DNA from: Acidobacteriota bacterium | GTDB lineage: Bacteria; Acidobacteriota; Terriglobia; Bryobacterales; Bryobacteraceae | NCBI GenBank assembly: GCA_947466555.1 | Contig: CANIFK010000055.1 | Location: 1-13,520 of the forward strand | DNA length: 13,520 bases | Reading direction: 5' to 3' | Part shown: positions 7,394-13,520 of the stretch, piece after piece | How the letters are laid out: each line of letters starts with the position of its first letter | Numbering within the stretch: position 1 is the first letter of the stretch | Made by a program: the position numbers and the translations under genes | Notes under the pieces: model-generated | What the model saw: the letters and a program-made list of their open reading frames with translations, nothing else | What the model was told of the DNA's origin: nothing | The model's database searches: none

Positions 7394-8059
7394 CTATAAC
7401 ACCCCTAAAACGGCGGCAGCCTGCTGCATCGCCAGCAGCGGGCTGGACAGGATCGGCAGCTTCGGCAACTCATCGCCCATGGCGTCAAGCACGCGCGCCA
7501 TCGATGCCTGCGCCAACACAATCACATCACTCGTTTCGGCAAGCTTTTTCAACCCCGCCGCGACGGCCTTATCGTGCGTCGCCACGTCACCCGCAATCAC
7601 CGCCTCAAACGCGCCCTCGCACAAGTGCGCAGTAATCTCCGCCGGCTTCCCCAGCGCCACCGCCGTGCCCTGCACCAGTGCCACCGTTGGTTCCAACGTC
7701 GTCTTCAACGTCGCCAACACGCCAATCCGCGGACCCCGGTTCACCGCCTCCTCCGCCAGCCGTTCATCGATCCGCAAGATCGGCGTGTCGAACAACTGCC
7801 GCGCCACGGGCACAGCCGCGCCGATCGAGGAACACGTCACCATCACCGCGTCCGCCCCCGCCTGCCGCGCCGAATCAATCTGCGCCACAATGCGCCGAAT
7901 CGTATCTTTCTGCAATCCGCCGGAGCGAATCGTATTGCCGATCAGACTCTCATCCACCATGTGGAAGACGCGAACGCCAGGCAGTGTCCGCGCCGCCAGC
8001 GCGGTGAACATGGGGACCAGAACGGGGCTGGTATGGATGAGGGCAAGTGTGGAAGGCAC
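7394..8059 (-). CDS. Asp/Glu/hydantoin racemase-superfamily protein
   Basis: A 221-residue cytoplasmic protein with the two-lobed racemase-superfamily fold. The first catalytic cysteine is clear: C76 in VMVTCSSIG. In the second lobe, where two-cysteine racemases have a second catalytic cysteine, this protein reads VIVLAQASMARV (about 179-190), with Ala/Ser and no cysteine. A standard two-base racemisation is therefore doubtful, and isomerase, lyase or binding roles are open. The other cysteine, C147, is not at the conserved site. The start is GTG at 8059; the LALIHTSPVL strand begins immediately, so no earlier start is needed, and no Shine-Dalgarno is visible. It is the first gene of a three-gene leftward operon with the TIM-barrel isomerase and the ThuA gene, and is divergent from the kinase across 27 bases. 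Confidence 0.8.
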   Translation of the reverse strand: MPSTLALIHTSPVLVPMFTALAARTLPGVRVFHMVDESLIGNTIRSGGLQKDTIRRIVAQIDSARQAGADAVMVTCSSIGAAVPVARQLFDTPILRIDERLAEEAVNRGPRIGVLATLKTTLEPTVALVQGTAVALGKPAEITAHLCEGAFEAVIAGDVATHDKAVAAGLKKLAETSDVIVLAQASMARVLDAMGDELPKLPILSSPLLAMQQAAAVLGVL

Positions 8060-8086
8060 GATCTATAAATACAATAGATTGCGGGC
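8060..8086. promoter_or_regulatory. Compact divergent promoter with perfect inverted repeat
   Basis: Only 27 bases separate the GTG of the racemase-like gene from the ATG of the kinase. They are AT-rich against a GC-rich background. ATCTAT (8061-8066) and ATAGAT (8074-8079) form a perfect inverted repeat with a seven-base spacer. Rightward, TACAAT (8070-8075) matches a -10 hexamer at five of six positions and ends 11 bases before the ATG. Leftward, TATTTA or TATTGT lies 6 to 11 bases before the GTG. Neither gene has a Shine-Dalgarno. This fits near-leaderless transcription in both directions from one symmetric element. The repeat could instead be an operator. Confidence 0.5.
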
Positions 8087-10714
8087 ATGGCGGATCTTTC
8101 AGCAGAACAGTGGGAAGTCGTGGAGGAACTCTTTGCCAATGCGCAGGAACTGGCGCAGGCGGAGCAGGAGGCCTATGTCAACGGCGCCACCACCGATGCC
8201 GCCGTGCGTGCGGAAGTGTTGTCCCTGCTCGGCGTGAAGGAATCCAGCTTCGATCTGCAAGGGGCCATCGGCCGGGCCGCGGCGCGGCTATATGAATCGC
8301 AGGACATGGGCGACCTGCGCGAAGGCCAGCGAATCGGCGAGTATCGCGTGGAAAAAACCATCGGCCGTGGCGGCATGGGGACCGTCTATCTGGCCCACCG
8401 CGAAGGCAAGACGTTCGCGCAGCGAGTCGCCGTGAAGGTGTTGACCAACGGCATGAATAGCCGTCACACGCTGGAACGTTTCCGCGCGGAACGCCAGATT
8501 CTGGCGCGTTTGGAGCACCCCAATATCGCGCGCCTCCTCGACGGCGGCGAGACCAGCGACGGCCAACCGTATCTCGCCATGGAGTACGTGGATGGCAAAG
8601 CGCTCCACGTCGTCGCCCGCTCCATGCCCGTCGCCGACCGCCTTCGCCTCTTCATCAAAGTCTGTGACGCCGTCGCCTACGCACATCGCGAACTCGTCAT
8701 TCATCGCGACCTGAAGCCGGGCAACATCCTTGTCGCCTCCGACGGCGTGCCGAAGTTGCTGGACTTCGGCGTCGCCAAACTATTGGCCGAAGACGAGCTG
8801 ACCGAAGGCCTCACCCAGGCCTTCCCCGGCGTGCAGATGCTGACGCCCGAATACGCCAGCCCCGAGCAGGTCCGCAACGAAGCCGTCGGCACGGCGACGG
8901 ACATCTACGCCCTCGGCGCGATTCTCTACGAACTGCTCAGCGGCGTAAAAGCTCACGTCTTTGCCGATCTCTCACCCGCCTCCGTACGCGAAGTCATCTG
9001 CGAACAGCCCGCGACGAAGCCCTCCACCGCGGCCGCCCGCCGCGATCCCGCCGATACCAAACTCCCCAAAGAGCTCGCAGGGGACCTGGACAACATCGTC
9101 CTCAAAGCGATGAACAAGGACCGCCTCCGCCGTTACGGCGCGGCCTCCGAACTGGCCGAAGACATCGAGCGGTATCTGAACGGATACCCTATCCTGGCGC
9201 GTCCTGATCGCTGGAGCTATCGTCTGCAGAAGTTCGTTCGGCGGAACCGTATGGGCGTAGCCGCGGGCGTCATGGCCGCCGCAACGTTGGCCTCCGGCAT
9301 GGTCCTGACGGTACGCGAAAAGCAACAGGCGGAGCGGCGCTTCCAACAGGTGCGCGGACTGGCGAACGCCTTCCTGGTGGACGTCGATAAAGAGATGCGC
9401 AAGACCCCGGGAACCACGCGCGCCCGCGAAGTCATGGTGCGCACAGCGCTTGCTTCTCTCGACGGCCTGGCGCAGGAAGCCCGCGGCGATGCAGGGATTC
9501 TCAGCGATCTCGCCGAAGCCTACGAAAAGGCCGCGCAGGTGCAGGGCGTGCCCGGCTACCAGAATCTCGGACAAGTGGACGCAGCACTCGCGTCTCAGCG
9601 CAAATCGGTGGCACTGTTCCGCCAGCTGTGGCAAGGCAATCCGGCCGACGCGCTCATCCGCCGCCGCTTCTCCGACGAGCTGTCCAACCACGGCCGCGTG
9701 CTGATGTTGGAAGGCGACCTGCCCGGTGCGGCCACGGTGCTCGAAGAGGGCATGCGCCTGCTGGACGGCGCGACTGGCATGGAAGACGCCGTTGTCGCCT
9801 CCTACAGCATCACCCATCTCGGGCGGACGCTGGCGCTGTTGGGCCGGCACGACAAGAGCGAACGCCTCCTCCGCAAAGGGCTGGCGGCATTGGCGCCATT
9901 CGGTGAGAAGGTCCGTGCCGCCCGCTATCAGGTTGAGTCCGATCTGGCCGAGGAGCTACGCCTCAACGGGATGCTGGCTGAAAGCGAGACCATCCAGTTG
10001 CCCTTGCTCGCCATCCGCCGCGAAAACCACAAGAACCAATCGCAGGACACCATCCGCATGCGCCGTCTCGCGCAGGCCTTGCATGCGGCGGGAATGCTCT
10101 ACGCCGGCGGCCGCGAATCCGGCTTTGGCAAGCGCGAACAGGCGGAGGCCTTATTGGACGAATCCCGTATCCTGTTCGCGCGTCTACGCGATGCCGATGT
10201 CAACAATCTCAGCGGGCCTGTGGAACTGGCCATTGCCAACATCGAACTGGCGCGCGTCATGGCGCCCGGCGCCCGGCCGCTAGCTCTTCTCCAGGAGGCC
10301 TGGCAGTTGCTGGATGGCGTGCCCGTGCGCTCGGCGCTCATGCCCGGTCTGCGCTCCCGCGCTTTGGCCCTGCAAGCCGAGCCGCTGCGCTCACTCGGGC
10401 GCGCCAATGACGCGGAGGCCGTCTTGCTGCGCGCCGGTGCCAGCGGAGAGGAACAGCTGGCCCATCTGGTGGCGACCAGCCGATGGAAAGACGCGATCGC
10501 TGTCGGCGAAAAGCTGACCGGGCCCGAGCGCGACTTGCCGGATTCGCTGCGCCAGAGTTGGGTTCGCAGACAGCTCCAAATCGCCTATGGAAAACTCGGC
10601 GACGCGCCCCACGCGACCAGCCATCTCGAATGGCGCCGAAAGGTCTGGGCAGGCTGGGCCGCGCGAAGGCCAGCGAATCCCCAGCTACAAGCCGAGTTGC
10701 GAAGCCTCGATTAG
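8087..10714 (+). CDS. Transmembrane Ser/Thr protein kinase with helical-repeat C-terminus
   Basis: An 875-residue Hanks-type (PknB-like) kinase. Residues 1-75 are a helical leader common in acidobacterial kinases (W..VEELF...RAEVLSLL). The kinase domain covers about 86-365: glycine loop GRGGMG (93-98), lysine K117 in VAVKVL, helix-C glutamate near E135, catalytic loop HRDLKPGN (206-213, D208), DFG (226-228) and activation segment TPEYASPEQV (253-262). All catalytic residues are present, so activity is expected. One membrane helix follows at about 389-409, flanked by basic residues (VRRNR). The remaining 465 residues are alanine/leucine-rich amphipathic helices in a tetratricopeptide-like pattern, probably periplasmic and a sensing or docking region. 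No PASTA domain is present. The ATG at 8087 has no Shine-Dalgarno and may be leaderless. It is divergent from the racemase operon, with no sigma factor or phosphatase gene beside it, so its target is unknown. Confidence 0.92.
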   Translation: MADLSAEQWEVVEELFANAQELAQAEQEAYVNGATTDAAVRAEVLSLLGVKESSFDLQGAIGRAAARLYESQDMGDLREGQRIGEYRVEKTIGRGGMGTVYLAHREGKTFAQRVAVKVLTNGMNSRHTLERFRAERQILARLEHPNIARLLDGGETSDGQPYLAMEYVDGKALHVVARSMPVADRLRLFIKVCDAVAYAHRELVIHRDLKPGNILVASDGVPKLLDFGVAKLLAEDELTEGLTQAFPGVQMLTPEYASPEQVRNEAVGTATDIYALGAILYELLSGVKAHVFADLSPASVREVICEQPATKPSTAAARRDPADTKLPKELAGDLDNIVLKAMNKDRLRRYGAASELAEDIERYLNGYPILARPDRWSYRLQKFVRRNRMGVAAGVMAAATLASGMVLTVREKQQAERRFQQVRGLANAFLVDVDKEMRKTPGTTRAREVMVRTALASLDGLAQEARGDAGILSDLAEAYEKAAQVQGVPGYQNLGQVDAALASQRKSVALFRQLWQGNPADALIRRRFSDELSNHGRVLMLEGDLPGAATVLEEGMRLLDGATGMEDAVVASYSITHLGRTLALLGRHDKSERLLRKGLAALAPFGEKVRAARYQVESDLAEELRLNGMLAESETIQLPLLAIRRENHKNQSQDTIRMRRLAQALHAAGMLYAGGRESGFGKREQAEALLDESRILFARLRDADVNNLSGPVELAIANIELARVMAPGARPLALLQEAWQLLDGVPVRSALMPGLRSRALALQAEPLRSLGRANDAEAVLLRAGASGEEQLAHLVATSRWKDAIAVGEKLTGPERDLPDSLRQSWVRRQLQIAYGKLGDAPHATSHLEWRRKVWAGWAARRPANPQLQAELRSLD

Positions 10715-11256
10715 GCGCGCCATTCCGCCGGGGTGAAGTCCACGGCGAACCAACTGGCCGTGCTGTCGCCGTCCTCCGGAACCCAGGCCGCCGCGAATTG
10801 AACCTGGATCATCTCGCTAGGCTGCAGGGCCGGCGGCCGGACGACGAATCCATCCGGTAGGTACTCGACAACACCAGCGTCCGGCTCGTCCACCGTCTGC
10901 GTGCCCAGCGTCACCGTGAATCCGTTGCGAGTCCATTCCTGCGCTTCCAGCCGCTCTCCGCTGCAGTGGTCTCCCGCACCGATAGCAGGACCTCCCTCAT
11001 GCAGACAAGAGAACGCCCACTCCGTCAACTCCCGCTTCGCCCGCACCCGCCAAATCGCCGCATAGCAATCACGAACCGCCATCCCCTCCGGCAACGCCGG
11101 CTCCACGCGTCCCACCCACAACTCCGCATCCAACCCATCCCCACTCCAAGCCCAAACCCGCGCGCCCTCTTCGGCCACAGAACACTGCGGCTCTCCTGAA
11201 ACCGCCATACAAGTCAGCTGAAACCGCCCAATCGGCGTATCGATTCCAGGCAACAT
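10711..11256 (-). CDS. Hypothetical Trp/Cys-rich protein of molybdenum-hydroxylase operon
   Basis: I do not recognise this 181-residue protein. It has no signal peptide or membrane segment, is acidic, and is unusually rich in tryptophan (nine: W35, 37, 47, 69, 80, 108, 158, 169, 179) with five cysteines (C16, C25, C64, C84, C98) that form no CxxC pairs. Alternating hydrophobic stretches suggest a beta-rich fold. The ATG at 11256 shares one base with the TGA of the MoaD-like gene (TGATG), with GGGAGG just upstream, so it is translationally coupled. A longer frame reaching back to 11466 is rejected because the extra part is glycine-rich antisense-type sequence inside the MoaD gene. Its place as third gene after the large subunit and the MoaD-like gene suggests an accessory role for that enzyme. 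Its stop overlaps the kinase stop by four bases, tail to tail. Confidence 0.75.
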   Translation of the reverse strand: MLPGIDTPIGRFQLTCMAVSGEPQCSVAEEGARVWAWSGDGLDAELWVGRVEPALPEGMAVRDCYAAIWRVRAKRELTEWAFSCLHEGGPAIGAGDHCSGERLEAQEWTRNGFTVTLGTQTVDEPDAGVVEYLPDGFVVRPPALQPSEMIQVQFAAAWVPEDGDSTASWFAVDFTPAEWRA

Positions 11257-11519
11257 CACCCTCCCGAAATGGCCGTAATGAACTGCACTTCCGTCTCCCC
11301 CTCCACCGGCTCCAACAGCCCCATCGAGCTGATCTCCCCATCCACAGCAATCGCCATCCCCCGCACCAACCGCCCGTCGCAAACCAGCCGGCCCTCCAAC
11401 TCCGGACACAGCACTTCCAACGCCGCCACCACCTCCCCCACCGTCGCCCCCGGCGCCTCCACCCACTCCCGGCCCGCTGTCGCCGCGCGCAGCAGGGCCG
11501 GGATGTGGACGTGAGCCAT
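11256..11519 (-). CDS. MoaD/ThiS-family beta-grasp protein
   Basis: An 87-residue protein with the ubiquitin-like sulfur-carrier pattern. It has an N-terminal strand, then LLRAATAGREWVEAPGATVG (the stretch before helix 1), the P-E-L segment after that helix (39-41), a central strand MAIAVDGE (55-62), and the diagnostic C-terminal EVQFITAISGG ending in Gly-Gly. In MoaD and ThiS the terminal glycine is adenylated and thiocarboxylated to donate sulfur, in MoaD for molybdopterin synthesis. A normal MoaD is nearby in length (about 80 residues). The ATG at 11519 starts two bases after the stop of the molybdopterin subunit gene, and its TGA overlaps the next ATG, so all three are linked in translation. 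A dedicated cofactor-sulfur role for the neighbouring enzyme is inference; no MoaE or adenylating partner is visible in the window. Confidence 0.85.
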   Translation of the reverse strand: MAHVHIPALLRAATAGREWVEAPGATVGEVVAALEVLCPELEGRLVCDGRLVRGMAIAVDGEISSMGLLEPVEGETEVQFITAISGG

Positions 11520-11521
11520 CT

Positions 11522-13520
11522 CTACTTCTGCCCGCCCATCGCCGCCGCCACCGCCGGCGGATTCATCGGCAAATGGTACAGCCGCACGCCAATCGCATCG
11601 CGAATCGCATTCGCAATCCCGGCCGGCGGCGAAACGATATTCGCCTCGCCAACACCGCGCACCCCAAACGGATGCGCCGGATTCGGCACCTCCACAATCA
11701 GCGTGTCAATCATCGGCACATCCAGAATCGTCGGCATCCGGTAATCCAGCAGGCTCGCATTCATCATGCGCCCCTCCGGATTCATCCAGTACTCCTCGTT
11801 CAGCGCCCAGCCAATGCCCTGCACGCTGCCGCCCTGCATCTGCCCTTCCACGTAGCTCGGGTGAATCGCGCGTCCCGCGTCCTGCACCGCCGTGAAGCGC
11901 AGCACCGTCGTCTTGCCCGTCCCCGTATCGACCTCGACATCTGCAATCACGCCCGCAAACGAACCGCCCGCCCCGCGCGGATTCACGCTCGCCTGGCCCA
12001 CCACCGGCCCGCCCGTCTCGCTCATTTTCCCAGCCAATTCGGCAAACGTCATCTGCCGTTCGCCAGCCCGGAAAACGCCATCGGCAAACTCCACCGTCTC
12101 CGCCTGCCACAGCTTCGCCGCGCGCAATTTCATCTGCCGGATCACGTCCTGCGCCGCATCGTGCGCCGCCCAGCCCGTGGCATACGTCGTCCGCGAACCG
12201 CCCGTCACGCCCGTATAACCTATCGTGTCGGTATCGACAACCGTCGGCTGAATCTGGTCCACCGGGATCCCCATCACCTCCGCCGCCTGCATCGCAATCG
12301 ACGTACGCGTGCCACCAATATCGGTAGACCCTTCAATCAGGTTCGCCGTCCCATCGGCATTCACGCTGATCACGCAGCTCGAAGGCAGCCCGATGTTAAA
12401 CCAATACCCAATCGCCACACCGCGCCCGCGCTTGGCCTCCGCGTGCGACGGCTCGCCCAGCGGCGCCGAATAGTGCGGATGCGCCTGCATCGCCTCAATC
12501 ACTTCCACGCAGCCAACGCGCCGGAACTTCGGCCCATCGGCACGCCGCGTGCCCTCCCGCGACGCATTCCGCAGCCGCAGCTCCAGCGGGTCCAGCTTCA
12601 ATTCCCGCGCAATTTCGTCAACAACGCTCTCCGTCGCAAACGCCGCGTTCGGCGCGCCCGGTGCCCGGTACGCGGCCGTCGATGGCTTGTTCACCAACAC
12701 GTCATACCCGTCAATCGTCTGGTTCGCAATGTCGTAGGCCGCAAACACGCACATCGCGCCCGCGCCCACCATGCCGCCCGCATACGCCCCGGCCTCATAG
12801 GCCAGAAACGCTTGCGCGGCAATGAACTTGCCATCGGCGTCCGCGCCAATCTTCACGCGCATCATCGAACCCGGCGTGGGCCCGCTGCCCTCAAACACAT
12901 CCCGGCGCGACATCACCAGTTTCACCGGCCGGCCCGACTTCTTCGACAACATCGCCGCCACCGGCTCCAGATACACCGGAATCTTGCCGCCAAATCCGCC
13001 GCCAATCTCCGTCGGCGTCACGCGCACCTGCGACACCGGCAGGTCCAGTAGGCACGACACCACGTCGCGCACCACGAAGCTGCCCTGCGTCGAACACCAC
13101 ACGTTCACCCGCCCATCGTTGTTCCACAGCACCGTCGCGGCGTGCGGCTCAATGTAACCCTGGTGCACCGTCGCCGTCGTGAACTCCCGTTCGATCAGCA
13201 CCGCCGCCCCGGCAAAGGCCGCATCACTGTCGCCCATCGCATGGTGCACATGCGCGGTCACGTTGGTGTCCCCACCGTGCAACAACGGCGCGCCGTCGGC
13301 CATCGCCTCCACCGCCGTCAGCACGCACGGCAACGGCTCGTACTCCACTTCAATCAGCTTCGCCGCCTGCTCGGCCGCCTGCAGGCTCGTCGCCGCCACC
13401 GCGGCAATCGCGTGGCCTTGATACAAAACCTTCCCCTTCGCCAGCACGTTGCCGCGCAGGTGGCTCACCGGCGTCTCGCCCTCGCCCAGGTCCACAATCC
13501 GGTCCGGCGTCTGCGGAAAA
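11522..13520 (-). CDS. Xanthine dehydrogenase-family molybdopterin-binding subunit, 5' end outside window
   Basis: The large catalytic subunit of a molybdenum hydroxylase, missing roughly the first 100 residues; 665 residues are visible, against about 750-780 in the family. The frame is open through the right edge, so the GTG at 13495 is internal. Visible features (numbered from the first full codon): the LRGNVLAKGKVLYQGHAIAAVAA segment of the a/b hammerhead domain; QGYIEPHAA; the cofactor loop GGGFGGK at 173-179; YRAPG at 284-288 followed by the ESVVDEIA helix; the GSTDIGGT loop; the QDAGRAIHP...GQMQGGSVQGIGWAL segment; and the catalytic glutamate in GVGEANI (E625). It lacks the AYRCSFR loop of CO dehydrogenase, so CO oxidation is unlikely. 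The family hydroxylates purines, aldehydes or N-heterocycles with water as oxygen source; the substrate is not readable here. FAD and 2Fe-2S subunits are not in the window and may lie upstream, to the right. Confidence 0.92.
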   Translation of the reverse strand, partial: FPQTPDRIVDLGEGETPVSHLRGNVLAKGKVLYQGHAIAAVAATSLQAAEQAAKLIEVEYEPLPCVLTAVEAMADGAPLLHGGDTNVTAHVHHAMGDSDAAFAGAAVLIEREFTTATVHQGYIEPHAATVLWNNDGRVNVWCSTQGSFVVRDVVSCLLDLPVSQVRVTPTEIGGGFGGKIPVYLEPVAAMLSKKSGRPVKLVMSRRDVFEGSGPTPGSMMRVKIGADADGKFIAAQAFLAYEAGAYAGGMVGAGAMCVFAAYDIANQTIDGYDVLVNKPSTAAYRAPGAPNAAFATESVVDEIARELKLDPLELRLRNASREGTRRADGPKFRRVGCVEVIEAMQAHPHYSAPLGEPSHAEAKRGRGVAIGYWFNIGLPSSCVISVNADGTANLIEGSTDIGGTRTSIAMQAAEVMGIPVDQIQPTVVDTDTIGYTGVTGGSRTTYATGWAAHDAAQDVIRQMKLRAAKLWQAETVEFADGVFRAGERQMTFAELAGKMSETGGPVVGQASVNPRGAGGSFAGVIADVEVDTGTGKTTVLRFTAVQDAGRAIHPSYVEGQMQGGSVQGIGWALNEEYWMNPEGRMMNASLLDYRMPTILDVPMIDTLIVEVPNPAHPFGVRGVGEANIVSPPAGIANAIRDAIGVRLYHLPMNPPAVAAAMGGQK

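Noticed and set aside
8972..9850. A 292-codon open frame on the minus strand
   Set aside because: It lies inside the kinase gene, which has intact catalytic motifs and a continuous frame. The antisense product shows no family features.
11257..11466. Upstream extension of the hypothetical gene to 11466
   Set aside because: The extra 70 residues are low-complexity glycine-rich and overlap the MoaD-like gene completely. The ATG at 11256 has a GGGAGG and a stop/start overlap.
11573..13051. A 492-codon open frame on the plus strand
   Set aside because: It is antisense to the molybdopterin subunit and very rich in Arg, His and Pro with no motif. The minus-strand frame carries all the family signatures.

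Overview
The window is high-GC bacterial chromosome, densely packed with genes and with no RNA genes, mobile elements or CRISPR arrays. The gene mix points to Acidobacteriota, probably a Bryobacterales/Solibacter-like soil bacterium. The evidence is two carbohydrate enzymes with Tat signals (a Gfo/Idh/MocA oxidoreductase and a sugar-isomerase TIM barrel), a ThuA protein, a long transmembrane Ser/Thr kinase with a helical repeat tail, a secreted putative-Ig protein and a xanthine-dehydrogenase-family operon. This assignment is inference from gene content; no marker gene is present.

Layout. (1) Positions 1-470, minus: the N-terminal part of a serine beta-lactamase-like hydrolase that runs off the left edge. 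(2) A 91-base divergent spacer with a 14-base imperfect palindrome. (3) Positions 562-5619, plus: a secreted protein with three putative-Ig repeats, a zinc-ribbon protein, a Tat-exported Gfo/Idh oxidoreductase and a FucP-like MFS transporter, closed by a strong terminator at 5635-5678. (4) Positions 8059-5677, minus: a three-gene operon converging on that terminator, with a racemase-superfamily protein, a Tat-signal TIM-barrel isomerase/epimerase and a ThuA-domain protein. (5) A 27-base spacer (8060-8086) between two divergent genes that both lack a Shine-Dalgarno sequence; it carries a perfect inverted repeat. (6) Positions 8087-10714, plus: the Ser/Thr kinase. (7) Positions 13520-10711, minus: the large molybdopterin subunit of a xanthine-dehydrogenase-family enzyme (5' end outside the window), a MoaD/ThiS-like protein and an unrecognised Trp/Cys-rich protein, translationally linked. 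The last gene's stop overlaps the kinase stop tail to tail.

How the genes may work together. Regions 3 and 4 together hold a Gfo/Idh oxidoreductase, an epimerase-type TIM barrel, a ThuA protein and a sugar-type MFS transporter. In rhizobia the ThuA/ThuB pair handles 3-keto derivatives of disaccharides, so a partly extracytoplasmic keto-sugar route is a reasonable hypothesis, but the substrate cannot be read from sequence. Region 7 looks like a molybdenum hydroxylase operon with a dedicated MoaD-like protein and one uncharacterised companion. These two clusters are the best candidates for undescribed biology here. The remaining genes look ordinary for this lineage.
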